Source of the DNA: Lachnospiraceae bacterium A4
GTDB lineage: Bacteria; Bacillota; Clostridia; Lachnospirales; Lachnospiraceae
Direction: 5' to 3'
NCBI GenBank assembly: GCA_000403215.2
Contig: KE159564.1
Coordinates: 157,088 to 221,087 of the forward strand
DNA: 64,000 nucleotides
The translations under genes were made by a program, and so were the position numbers. The notes beneath the pieces are model-generated. The model was not told the DNA's origin, made no database searches, and saw only the letters and a list, made by a program, of their open reading frames with translations. Position 1 is the stretch's first letter, and each line of letters opens with the position of its first letter. Of the stretch, positions 26,068 to 34,472 are shown one piece after another.

Positions 26068-27462
26068 CTAGATACCAACTGTATATCTTATGGCATCAAG
26101 CAGTCCCTGCTGTGTAACATTTTTTGACTCAAGTATCTGAAGTATTCTTTCATCGATCGTGTCGCTGCAAACGATATGGATGATCGAAACCGCATGGTTT
26201 TGTCCCTGCCTGAATACCCTTGCATTTGTCTGTATATACTCTTCCAGACTCCATGGCAGTGTATACCAGACCAAGATATGTCCGCCTTCTTGGAGATTAA
26301 GCCCAAATCCGGCGCTTGCAGGCTGGATCAGCAGCATCTTTATCTTTTTTTCATTCCATGCACGGATTGTTTCAGTTTTTCCGTCAAACACGATGGCATC
26401 TTTAAAATACCCCTTGATGGCAATTACATCTGTTCTATAATGATATGATACAAGCAATGGAGATGGCTCATTTTCATATATATACTTTAACTGCTCTATT
26501 TTCGCTTCATGAATTTTTACATAATCATGTTCCACATTGGTATAGACAATTCCCGAAGCAATCTGGGCGAGTTTTGAAACGAGCACTGCAGGATTAACTG
26601 CTCTGACAAGCGCGCCTTCAATAAAAACTTTTGATTTCTCTATCATCTCCATGTAAGCCTGATACTCCCTGGACGACATATATGCCCTGACTGTATCATA
26701 AACTACTGGAGGAAGTGTCAGTCCTGAGTTGTCAAGTGATACAACGATATCGCTTATCCTGTCATAGATTTGCTGTTCTGCTCCAGTTACGGGAATCCAT
26801 TTGGTTACTCTGTTCCCGATTGTTTTCCATGCCATAAAGTATTTCTGGTGGTATTCATACATTGTTCTTCCAAGTCTTTTGCCGGAATCCAGCACCGCTA
26901 TCAGGCTCCAGAGATCGTCAAGCCCGTTCGGCGCCGGTGTTCCGGTCAGTCCTATCACACGCTCTGTATATGGCATGATACGGATAAGGCTTTTTGTCCT
27001 TTTTGAGTCAGGATTCTTAAAAGACTGGTACTCATCGACGACCATCATCGGAAAGCACCACTGTGCCCCGAAATATTCCGTCATCTGCGGCAGTAAATCC
27101 CGCGATATAAAATACATTGTTGGTGGTGCCGTCTTTGCTTCCTCAAACAGCTGCTCTCTTTTGATTTTTGATAGCTCCCTTCCCTTTTCATCGATAAGGA
27201 ATGACTTATACCTGATGTCAATTTCTATCTTATTCATTTCATCGATCCATGAAGAACGGGCAACAGCCTTTGGTGCAACCACAAGACAGTGACACTGCAT
27301 CCTATTGGTAATGACAAGTTCACATACTGTTGCAAGCGCGATGCGCGTTTTTCCAAGTCCCATCTGCAGAAACAGACCGCATTTCGGAGTCCTCACGCAG
27401 AAATCCACGAGCTCCTCCTGGTATCCATGCAGTCCAAATACTTGTGAAAGCTTTTTATTCAT
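26068..27462 (-). CDS. SNF2-type helicase/ATPase
   Basis: 464 residues, a minimal SNF2 core. Motifs: Q-like GLHGYQEELV, Walker A LFLQMGLGKTRIAL, VVAPKAVARSSW, Walker B MMVVDEYQSFKNPDS, GLTGTPAPNGLDDLW, then the second lobe with VSYHYRTDVIAIK, PASAGFGLNLQEGGHILVWY and ARVFRQGQNH. Phage and plasmid copies of this type act as DNA translocases in replication or repair. The ATG at 27462 is used rather than an earlier start, with AAAGG nine bases upstream. It lies just downstream of a terminator, so it has its own promoter or depends on read-through. Confidence 0.92.
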   Translation of the reverse strand: MNKKLSQVFGLHGYQEELVDFCVRTPKCGLFLQMGLGKTRIALATVCELVITNRMQCHCLVVAPKAVARSSWIDEMNKIEIDIRYKSFLIDEKGRELSKIKREQLFEEAKTAPPTMYFISRDLLPQMTEYFGAQWCFPMMVVDEYQSFKNPDSKRTKSLIRIMPYTERVIGLTGTPAPNGLDDLWSLIAVLDSGKRLGRTMYEYHQKYFMAWKTIGNRVTKWIPVTGAEQQIYDRISDIVVSLDNSGLTLPPVVYDTVRAYMSSREYQAYMEMIEKSKVFIEGALVRAVNPAVLVSKLAQIASGIVYTNVEHDYVKIHEAKIEQLKYIYENEPSPLLVSYHYRTDVIAIKGYFKDAIVFDGKTETIRAWNEKKIKMLLIQPASAGFGLNLQEGGHILVWYTLPWSLEEYIQTNARVFRQGQNHAVSIIHIVCSDTIDERILQILESKNVTQQGLLDAIRYTVGI

Positions 27463-27490
27463 CCTCTCATGCCTTTCTAAAAGTACGCAC

Positions 27491-27527
27491 AAAAAGGCAA
27501 TACCTGTTACCTTCTGGTATTGCCTTT
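27491..27527 (-). terminator. Terminator after the 315-residue unknown gene
   Basis: AAAGGCAATACC pairs perfectly with GGTATTGCCTTT over an 11-base loop, followed by TTTTT on the minus strand. Confidence 0.8.
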
Positions 27528-27559
27528 CAAAAGTGCTTATTCTTTTTCAATTATTTCTT

Positions 27560-28507
27560 TTAAAACATCTTATCTAACCCAAATCCGTAATGGGCTGTTT
27601 CTTTTGCATCTTCTATCTCATACTGCGTCCTGATGTCAAAAGATCTGGACAGTTCTATCCCCTCACGAATATGCCTGTACATATTGATAAAGTTATTGAC
27701 ATGTCTGCACTGATCTGGAAAAACTGCTTTGTAATGTTCTGGAATTGACCGAACAGCTTGATCATACTTTGCAGTTTTAAAACTTTTCTTCCCATAACTT
27801 ATGCTGCCCTCATACATATTGATGTTTAGCTCCGTCATCCCCCTGTCATTCTGCATCTGCAGTTTGATCTTTTCACTCCATACATCACCTTCATCAGATA
27901 TCATAGCTGGATAATAAGATGCTATTAACAGCTCCCTCATATTTTTATTTTCTTTATTGGCATCCTCGTTTATGCAGCGCAGGTATGCCTCAAATAAAGG
28001 GGATTTCTCTTTTGTATAAGCATCATAAGCCGTGCGCCCTGTCGGTTCGATTTTTCCGGAAACTGTTATATCCGGAAAAATCGATACAAATTCGAATCCT
28101 ATATCATTTGCTTCCTTACGAACGATAAATGCCATTGAATATGACTGGTATTCTTTTCCGTCTGAAGAGCGAAACCCATGTCCAATAGGAATATCCAGTG
28201 GTTTTCCGGCAATCTTTATTTTTTTTCCATACGCAATCTTATCATCTGAAAGTCTTTTCGCCAATAACGGTATGATTGATACAAAAGACTCTTTTATATA
28301 ACGGTTTAATCTGTTTCCTTCAATGTCAAAAACAGACGCATCATTTGTTGGGTTAGAATCTTTGAATAACCGGTTAATCAGCTGATCATCACTCAGACCA
28401 AGATGTTTATCTATGGCATGAGGCGTCATTTTGATGAATGTCTTTATTCCATAATTATTTATATATGTATTGATCCGATTGTAGATTTGATCTTCGCGGC
28501 TTATCAT
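27560..28507 (-). CDS. Hypothetical protein (315 aa)
   Basis: Unrecognised. The N-terminal ~90 residues are helical; the middle is strand-rich (SMAFIVRKEANDIGFEFVSI, TVSGKIEP) and includes a Gly/His-containing loop PIGHGFRSSDG. The C-terminal 70 residues are helical again (HVNNFINMYRHIREGIELSR). It ends two bases before the next gene upstream begins to be counted, so it forms a tight pair with the 109-residue gene (2-bp spacing). No membrane segment or signal peptide. Confidence 0.6.
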   Translation of the reverse strand: MISREDQIYNRINTYINNYGIKTFIKMTPHAIDKHLGLSDDQLINRLFKDSNPTNDASVFDIEGNRLNRYIKESFVSIIPLLAKRLSDDKIAYGKKIKIAGKPLDIPIGHGFRSSDGKEYQSYSMAFIVRKEANDIGFEFVSIFPDITVSGKIEPTGRTAYDAYTKEKSPLFEAYLRCINEDANKENKNMRELLIASYYPAMISDEGDVWSEKIKLQMQNDRGMTELNINMYEGSISYGKKSFKTAKYDQAVRSIPEHYKAVFPDQCRHVNNFINMYRHIREGIELSRSFDIRTQYEIEDAKETAHYGFGLDKMF

Positions 28508-28508
28508 A

Positions 28509-28838
28509 TCAGTCCAGCACCTCGGTTTTCATATCAATCTCAATCTTCTGCAAATCCTCATCACAAGCGATTTCTTTCATTTTCTCAGCCAGATATTCAG
28601 GATCAACCTTGGAAATCATTGCCCAAACGGTATCCGACATCTCTCCATGATAGGAAATTGCAGTTTGCGGTATCGGAACATCTGCATATTTCACATTATC
28701 GTGCAGTCTGTGCGCCGGCATTTCTATGTGCGGTATTCCTGCCTGATCCATTACATAACATAATCGCGTATCCATCTCGCTCGCATAAAAAAACACTGTT
28801 TCGTATTCTAATAATTTCGCTTTATCCAAAATGACCAT
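28509..28838 (-). CDS. Hypothetical protein (109 aa)
   Basis: A small alpha/beta protein starting MVILDKAKLLEYETVFFYAS, with DMKTEVLD at the end. The ATG at 28838 is preferred because AGGGAGG precedes it; the frame runs to 28910. It lies immediately upstream of and nearly touches the 315-residue gene, so the two are likely co-translated. Family unknown. Confidence 0.6.
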   Translation of the reverse strand: MVILDKAKLLEYETVFFYASEMDTRLCYVMDQAGIPHIEMPAHRLHDNVKYADVPIPQTAISYHGEMSDTVWAMISKVDPEYLAEKMKEIACDEDLQKIEIDMKTEVLD

Positions 28839-29013
28839 TCTGATTAACCTCCCTTTTCTTTTTCCATTTTCTGACAATGAATACTTTTTGTCAAGACTAA
28901 ATGCAGGCAAGGCTATATTACAAGAATCCTCTTTACTGACATAATTTGGTGTATTGGCAGTTTTTATATGTACAGCTTCACACTATTTTCCTGATTTTTT
29001 TCATTTTTTGTAC

Positions 29014-30246
29014 TCATTTCATATCTGTTTCTTTTTTATAAATAGTACCTCCGTATCCATCAACTACACCAATAGCCCACGAAAAACCATTTGTACTATT
29101 ATCTTTAAATCTCCTAGGCTTTCGGCTGACCGCTCTTTCTTCTCCAGTTTTTAATGTTACTCTTTGCGAGGTTATTTTCGTAACTATATACTCTTTTGGT
29201 TCTCTGGTACATTTTTCGCTGTTCCACACCTGCACGGTGTAACTATCACCGACTTTAAATGGATGCTCTGGCTTTTCCGGCACCTCCTCCGATATAATAC
29301 TTTTAATTTCTGCATATGCAGCTTTCCCACCATATCCGGCAGCACCACCTTCCATAATGGAATATGAAATATTTACTTTTCCGGTTCCTATAACCCTGCA
29401 TTTCCCCCACCTGTTAAGCTCTACAATATAGCCCTCTTTTATATTATCCTTAGAAAACGCAACACCGCCAGCTTCTTCCATGCACTCATGATAATAAATT
29501 GATTTACTGATTGCATTTTCTATAATTAGTTCTGCATTTTCTATCCATTCCTGAACCATTTCCGCAGTGAAAATATCGCCGTTATACCGCTTAATTTTTT
29601 CTCCATTTTCGATTCTTTCAAGATATTTTCGATAATATTCAATATTTTTCCTTTGTGCTTTAATGGTCTTTTCTGCATCTTTGATCCGCCGGTCAATAAA
29701 TCCTTTATCAGTTGGCTTTGTATCTTCTGCAGTTTGTCGTGCTATCGCTGCGCGTTCTGCATAATATTCAGATTTTCTAAATTCTTCAAATCCTTTTTCC
29801 CATGCTGAAAACATTCTGTTTCGCCTGTTTGTAAACGCCCTGCCAGCGCTACTGTTAATATTTGGCTGGGTAAAAAAAGCAATGTCTCCGTGCATGTCAT
29901 TAATAGGCTTTTGTAATGCTTCTGCTCTTTCCTGTGCCTTTTCTGACTTGTTATCATATCTTTCTGCCCGTGCTTCTGCCCTTTCCGCTTTACGCTCCAT
30001 CTGTTCTGCAAAAGTCAATGTTTCTCCAACTTTGCCGCCATTGTCAAGTCCTAACTTTTTAGCGACTGCTTCTGCTCTCCATAAATTAGGAAATTTTGCA
30101 CGGCTTATCCATACACCAGATTTACGGCTAAAAAGATAATTACTTTTGATTTCCCCTTTCAAATCATCTGACAATGCCATATAATCCGCTTTATCAAAAT
30201 GCAATTCAATTTTTTGTGTCTCCAAATTCATTATGTACTTACTCAA
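29014..30246 (-). CDS. DUF3560-domain protein
   Basis: 410 residues. The start YIMNLETQKIELHFDKADYM and the KAERAEARAERYDNKSEKAQ coiled coil, followed by FFTQPNINSSAGRAFTNRRN and long helices, are typical of DUF3560 proteins found on conjugative and other plasmids. The C-terminal 110 residues are strand-rich and may be a small DNA- or RNA-binding domain (KVGDSYTVQVWNSEKCTREP). The start appears to be TTG at 30246 with AGAGG eight bases upstream; the nearest ATG at 30231 has no ribosome site. Function unknown. Confidence 0.82.
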   Translation of the reverse strand: MSKYIMNLETQKIELHFDKADYMALSDDLKGEIKSNYLFSRKSGVWISRAKFPNLWRAEAVAKKLGLDNGGKVGETLTFAEQMERKAERAEARAERYDNKSEKAQERAEALQKPINDMHGDIAFFTQPNINSSAGRAFTNRRNRMFSAWEKGFEEFRKSEYYAERAAIARQTAEDTKPTDKGFIDRRIKDAEKTIKAQRKNIEYYRKYLERIENGEKIKRYNGDIFTAEMVQEWIENAELIIENAISKSIYYHECMEEAGGVAFSKDNIKEGYIVELNRWGKCRVIGTGKVNISYSIMEGGAAGYGGKAAYAEIKSIISEEVPEKPEHPFKVGDSYTVQVWNSEKCTREPKEYIVTKITSQRVTLKTGEERAVSRKPRRFKDNSTNGFSWAIGVVDGYGGTIYKKETDMK

Positions 30247-30364
30247 ATCTTTATCCTCTCTTTCATTTTTAATTTGTTCTGCCGCATATCTCCTTAAACA
30301 CTTATTTAGCCATTCATTCAGTTCTTTACAGGAAAGGTTCTTTATGCATCTGCTAATATAAAAA

Positions 30365-30399
30365 CAGCAAAGTCATGGTGTAATCCCATTACTTTGCTG
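30365..30399 (-). terminator. Hairpin terminator after the 71-residue gene
   Basis: CAGCAAAGT pairs with ACTTTGCTG and is followed on the minus strand by TTTTTATATT. It overlaps the stop of the gene at 30400. Confidence 0.65.
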
Positions 30400-30615
30400 C
30401 TACGCCAAATATTTCTCATACCAATAACCACCACTGCAGTGTTTTTCTTCCTCCTCTCCATGTTGTTCATCAATGTAATGTATACATTCCTCTTTTGTAT
30501 CAAAATGCTTCATTTCAAGGTTTCCATCAGAATCCTTTGGCATAAATACCATCCACCAGCCTAAAGTGTCCAGATATTTTATCTTCCTGTTTTTGTATTT
30601 TGTTTGTATAATCAC
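30400..30615 (-). CDS. Small hypothetical protein (71 aa)
   Basis: Starts at a GTG (GTG ATT ATA CAA) with AAGGA ten bases upstream. The sequence KIKYLDTLGWWMVFMPKDSD followed by CIHYIDEQHGEEEEKHCSGG is aromatic and acidic, with the look of small plasmid proteins of unknown role. It lies 30 bp downstream of the DUF5688 gene. Confidence 0.5.
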   Translation of the reverse strand: MIIQTKYKNRKIKYLDTLGWWMVFMPKDSDGNLEMKHFDTKEECIHYIDEQHGEEEEKHCSGGYWYEKYLA

Positions 30616-30645
30616 CTGTTGTCATTCCTTTCAAATATTTACGGA

Positions 30646-31251
30646 TCAGCATATTATTATTTCGCCCATTTTTCTATCATTATTAGAATCATTGACCTTC
30701 CTTATCAGTTGCCTAATATAACTTTTTTCATTTATGACCGGCAATAACAATAGATCATGTATTGTTGATGGAATGATGTATATGTCAGTTCCAAGCGCCT
30801 GCGCAAAATCCTCAATAAGTTTCGGATACAGCATACAAGCCGCTCCTTCAGTCCTGTCTTTATTACTGACCACATATATAGGAATACATTTTTTAAGTTT
30901 AGCTAAAAGCTCGTCGTCAAATCTTTCCGGATTCTCCGTCATCATTTCGCACATTACACTATACATGCTCTGAATCCTATATCCCATCATTCTTTGCGTG
31001 TTTTCACTAGCTGCTTCATACAGCATATTTAACGGGACGCCCCATTGCGCAAAATGGGCATTGCAAATTAAATTTGATGATGTACATATTTTGTCTTTTC
31101 CTATTAGACAATGAAATACAATTGACAGATCGAGAAAGTTGATATGCGGTGCATCTTCAAGTAATTTTTTATTCTTGTCAGGATTGATAAGTCTGTAAAC
31201 AATATAATCCTTGATGAGACCAAAATCCTGAATATACTTTTCGTCAGACAT
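30646..31251 (-). CDS. DUF5688 family protein (short form)
   Basis: 201 residues. It aligns along its length with the C-terminal two thirds of the 305-residue protein at 49937-50854: INFLDLSIVFHCLI versus VEFLDLSIVFQCMV, EGAACMLYPKLI versus NGAACMLYPDLI, and IIPSTIHDLLLLP versus IIPSSVHELLLLP. It lacks the first ~100 residues. DUF5688 is frequent in Lachnospiraceae plasmids and prophages; its function is unknown. The ATG is preceded by a purine-rich AAGGAGGA. Confidence 0.75.
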   Translation of the reverse strand: MSDEKYIQDFGLIKDYIVYRLINPDKNKKLLEDAPHINFLDLSIVFHCLIGKDKICTSSNLICNAHFAQWGVPLNMLYEAASENTQRMMGYRIQSMYSVMCEMMTENPERFDDELLAKLKKCIPIYVVSNKDRTEGAACMLYPKLIEDFAQALGTDIYIIPSTIHDLLLLPVINEKSYIRQLIRKVNDSNNDRKMGEIIIC

Positions 31252-31340
31252 ACCGTTATCCTCCTTCCTTAAAGTATTAGTTTATTTCCTACAAAATGAT
31301 GATCGTGTCTGAAACAGACACACAAAATGACAAAATAAAA

Positions 31341-31373
31341 TGAACCCTATCCAATTATTTCCAGATAGGGTTC
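31341..31373 (-). terminator. Terminator after the 137-residue gene
   Basis: TGAACCCTATC pairs perfectly with GATAGGGTTCA over an 11-base loop, followed by ATTTTATTTTG on the minus strand. Confidence 0.75.
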
Positions 31374-31390
31374 ACATCAATTTTCAATTA

Positions 31391-31804
31391 TTAAGAGAGA
31401 AAAATTCCAGATTTTTCTGCAAAATAAGCGTATTTTTGTCTGATTTCTTCTTGTATTATTTCAGGCATAAAGTCAACAATTTCTTCGTTATCTAACCTGT
31501 CCATTAATGTATCTGATACGATTTCAAACAGCTGATAATCCAGCCAGTCACTCCATAGATCGTCAAATAATCTCCTGCTATCCGTGTATGTTTCCACCGT
31601 TTCAAACCCATTCATCTCTGAGTAATACAATAACTTTACAAAACCATATCTTTTTGCATCTATAACAACGATGTCCTCTACTTCATAAAATTCTTCATAA
31701 GCATCCATTACTTTCCTGCACTTCTCTCTTTCTTCATCACTGATATACTTAATCCAGTCTAACTGATTAAAGATTTTGTCCCCGTCACAATTAAAATCTG
31801 CCAT
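31391..31804 (-). CDS. Acidic hypothetical protein (137 aa)
   Basis: Strongly acidic and helical (FYEVEDIVVIDAKRYGFVKL, then FDDLWSDWLDYQLFEIVSDT). No conserved motif is recognised. AGGGGAGG lies just before the ATG. It is the first gene after a 281-bp gap whose other side is the XRE regulator, so the gap holds divergent promoters. Possible roles are DNA mimicry or protein binding, from charge alone. Confidence 0.55.
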   Translation of the reverse strand: MADFNCDGDKIFNQLDWIKYISDEEREKCRKVMDAYEEFYEVEDIVVIDAKRYGFVKLLYYSEMNGFETVETYTDSRRLFDDLWSDWLDYQLFEIVSDTLMDRLDNEEIVDFMPEIIQEEIRQKYAYFAEKSGIFLS

Positions 31805-32050
31805 GTTCCCCTCCCTTTATATACTTGAATGTATATAATATAATCCCTATTTTTAATAAATAATGCAAACTTTCATCTGACTATGTACATTTATTTTATT
31901 CTATCCTGCATGAGTTATGGTCCTTCTCTCTCAATTTATAAATTATTATACCATTTATCCTTATAGGAGTGCAATATCTATTATGAAGCTTCTTTCAGTA
32001 TATATTATTCATTATAAATGATTGAACTGATATTTTTATGGAAACAAATA

Positions 32051-32056
32051 TATAAT
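32051..32056 (+). promoter_or_regulatory. Probable -10 box of the XRE regulator
   Basis: TATAAT lies 29 bp before the ATG, followed by a GAGGAG ribosome site. No good -35 is seen at the ideal distance. Confidence 0.45.
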
Positions 32057-32085
32057 AATGTTAAAAGTGAGGAGTTGTCAGTAAT

Positions 32086-32310
32086 ATGGATGAATATGGC
32101 AAAGTATATATGAACCTAGCAAAACTGATCATAGAAAAAGGAATCAGTAAAACACAGCTTTCTTACAGATCAAAGATCAGCCACACCCAGATCAACCGAT
32201 TTTGTAAGGGTGATGCCGTAAGAATTGATTTTAACACAATTGCTCGTTTATGCTGCGTTCTTGACTGTAAGGTGTCGGATCTGATTATTTACGAACCTCC
32301 GAAGGGTTAA
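32086..32310 (+). CDS. XRE/Cro-type helix-turn-helix regulator
   Basis: 74 residues, a bare HTH_3 domain: LAKLIIEKGISKTQLSYRSK, ISHTQINRFCKG, then NTIARLCCVLDCKVSDLIIY. This compact form, ending in the C-x-V-x-D-L-I segment, is typical of Firmicute regulators. It is a plausible repressor of the neighbouring minus-strand genes or of itself. GAGGAG is placed 13 bases before ATG. Confidence 0.9.
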   Translation: MDEYGKVYMNLAKLIIEKGISKTQLSYRSKISHTQINRFCKGDAVRIDFNTIARLCCVLDCKVSDLIIYEPPKG

Positions 32311-32441
32311 AATATCAGATCATACTATTTACTGTCTGGGCATATAAACATCAGCAGCGACATATTATTCCGTAATGCTGTAATTCCCGTTTCATTTTTT
32401 GAGCGAAACGAATGTGTAACTCTTAAGTGTTCATGATATTT

Positions 32442-33038
32442 TTAAACAGACAACTTTTTAATATAAGCATTTATGTCCCCACATTTAAAGTGATTCCTTA
32501 CACACTTTTCTTCCTGAAGGACACTACACAAGGCATCTGAATCTTTTGGCTGATCTTCAAAATACAGGAACTTCCCAAAGTCCGGGTCATCAGCTTCAGT
32601 AATGCGCTCTTCAGCTGTCTGTATCCGCTCGCCGTTCTCGTATATCAGTTTTACATCTCCGCGCTCTACAGAAACCTCCTTGACATGTCTATAAAATTTT
32701 TGATAATCCAGTTCATAAATATTCCCCATCACTCTTCTTTTTTCCATACCTGCTATTTCCACTACATAAACAAGTATTTTATCTTGTGTATTCTCCGCAT
32801 AATAGCAAAATGTATTATATTCCCTTGTCCCTTTAATAAATGTATCCTTCTCCTTTAAACACCATGTCCCTTCAGGGCGGCTCATCCAAAGGTATATTTT
32901 ACTCTCTGGATTTTGTTTCTTTACCGCCTTCGTCAGAATTTTAATATCTATATCAAAATCAGACTGAAAGTGTTTTGTATTGGTATACATAATTGCTTTT
33001 AAGGATTTTATGATATTTACGTTTTCAAATTTTAACAT
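32442..33038 (-). CDS. Hypothetical protein (198 aa)
   Basis: Contains IYLWMSRPEGTWCLKEKDTF and NTFCYYAENTQDKILVYVVE, a strand-rich core with several aromatic residues, and ends in CVRNHFKCGDINAYIKKLSV. I do not recognise the family. Unlinked to the XRE gene (convergent, 131-bp gap with a weak CGTTTC/GAAACG hairpin). Upstream, 33039-33274 holds only a possible 33-residue ORF at 33145-33246 (MDEFTFHYSMRQVW), which I cannot support further. Confidence 0.6.
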   Translation of the reverse strand: MLKFENVNIIKSLKAIMYTNTKHFQSDFDIDIKILTKAVKKQNPESKIYLWMSRPEGTWCLKEKDTFIKGTREYNTFCYYAENTQDKILVYVVEIAGMEKRRVMGNIYELDYQKFYRHVKEVSVERGDVKLIYENGERIQTAEERITEADDPDFGKFLYFEDQPKDSDALCSVLQEEKCVRNHFKCGDINAYIKKLSV

Positions 33039-33274
33039 GATGTGGTCCCTTTCTATATCTTATCCTTTTGCTTTCCTTTTAAGGAAGGGGTATATATAAT
33101 AAGTACCAGCCTTCCCGCATTTTCTAAAATTTTTATCTAGTTTTTCAGAATTTCTCATACAAGATATCTGCACATGAAATTGCTGACAGGCTCTGGAAAT
33201 CATTCCAGACCTGTCTCATGGAGTAATGGAAAGTAAACTCGTCCATCAGTGTACAGTTATTTTTACACCACCTG

Positions 33275-33760
33275 TCATTCCTCAAGACTTTTAACAGAAA
33301 TCTGAAAATCCATATCCATTCTGCTATTTCTTACCAGAATACAGTCATCATCTCCATCCAGTACCTTCATCCCGCTGCGTGCAATGGCTTCCTCAATGCT
33401 AGACAGAATTCTTTGTTTTTCCATAAAGTCCTCCTGACAATTACAATTCCCGCACCCACATTCGGACAGTGTGCAGCGGTACTGCCTGCCGCTTTCTGAC
33501 ATAGCAACATACGGATTACATACTGCATACCCGTATTCCTGAAGGACGGAAACTGCACTGTCAAATACCTTTCTGAGAATTTCAATATTCCACGGAAACT
33601 TTTCTTCCGAATCACTCTCATTTAGTTCCAAAAGCTCTGCCAGATAACGATAGGTCGTATTGTCTATGTCGTCCGCCCTCTCTGACATCCGCTGGCTGAT
33701 CTCCAGTTCCTCTGTCCCTTCTATTTCTTTTTTTCTTGTATTTTTCTCCATATCTTCCAT
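33275..33760 (-). CDS. Hypothetical protein with Cys cluster (161 aa)
   Basis: The first ~50 residues are highly charged. The middle carries RYCTL-like RQYRCTLSECGCGNCNCQED, with five cysteines in 12 residues, a possible metal site. The end (DDDCILVRNSRMDMDFQISV) is strand-rich. GGGAGGGAC lies upstream of the start; the Met at codon 4 is an alternative. Unrecognised. The gap 33761-33918 contains a possible 34-residue ORF (33790-33894) without a ribosome site. Confidence 0.55.
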   Translation of the reverse strand: MEDMEKNTRKKEIEGTEELEISQRMSERADDIDNTTYRYLAELLELNESDSEEKFPWNIEILRKVFDSAVSVLQEYGYAVCNPYVAMSESGRQYRCTLSECGCGNCNCQEDFMEKQRILSSIEEAIARSGMKVLDGDDDCILVRNSRMDMDFQISVKSLEE

Positions 33761-33918
33761 TATTGTCCCTCCCGTTTCTTATAGGTTGATTATTTTCTGA
33801 CGGCTTTTAGGCTGGTTTCATTTTCCTCCAGTAACAGGTTGTATTCTTTTATGATACGCTCCCCAATTCGGGGATTGTGCCTGTCACACTCCATATGAAT
33901 ACATAAACAATCCAAATG

Positions 33919-34404
33919 TCAGAATACATGGGCACCTGCTTCATACACAAACTCTTCACTGGCTGTTTCTGCATATACATATCTCTTATTGCGATATTCA
34001 AACGGTATATAAGTCCCCCATGAATCTGGATTTCTTGAATAATATAAACCCGACATATCCATGATAATGCCTGATCTCTTAAAGGATGGCTTAATTTTTC
34101 TGATATATTTTACATATTGTACTGCCAGATTAATATACCATTCCCTTGTCATGTCCTTTACCGTGTAACTACAGTCTGGAAATTCCCTTTTTGCACACGC
34201 ATCTGCATATTCATATCCACAAAACAGATTTTCCATTATTATTTTCCCATGCTCATCCAGCAGTCCAAAATCATGATATTCTGTTTCTGACGCCATAGGA
34301 ACAACGATATGTATTCCCCCAGATATGACCATTTCTGTTTCTATATCCTGCTTTTTTTGTTCTTGCCACAACATAACATTCTTCACCACCCTGAAATCCA
34401 TCAC
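33919..34404 (-). CDS. Hypothetical protein (161 aa)
   Basis: A mixed alpha/beta protein with HIVVPMASETEYHDFGLLDE, a central REWYINLAVQYVKYIRKIKP helix, and YIPFEYRNKRYVYAETASEE near the end. No family recognised. It lies directly downstream of the ligase terminator, so it is transcribed separately. Confidence 0.55.
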   Translation of the reverse strand: MMDFRVVKNVMLWQEQKKQDIETEMVISGGIHIVVPMASETEYHDFGLLDEHGKIIMENLFCGYEYADACAKREFPDCSYTVKDMTREWYINLAVQYVKYIRKIKPSFKRSGIIMDMSGLYYSRNPDSWGTYIPFEYRNKRYVYAETASEEFVYEAGAHVF

Positions 34405-34410
34405 TATATA

Positions 34411-34447
34411 TAACCAAAAGCTGCCACTTCGGGCAGTTTTTGGTTAT
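34411..34447 (-). terminator. Terminator of the DNA ligase gene
   Basis: TAACCAAAAGCTGCC pairs with GGGCAGTTTTTGGTTA around a short loop (one bulge), located 26 bp past the ligase stop codon. The symmetric T-rich arms could stop transcription both ways. Confidence 0.75.
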
Positions 34448-34472
34448 ATATCATTATTATGTGTCAGCAGGA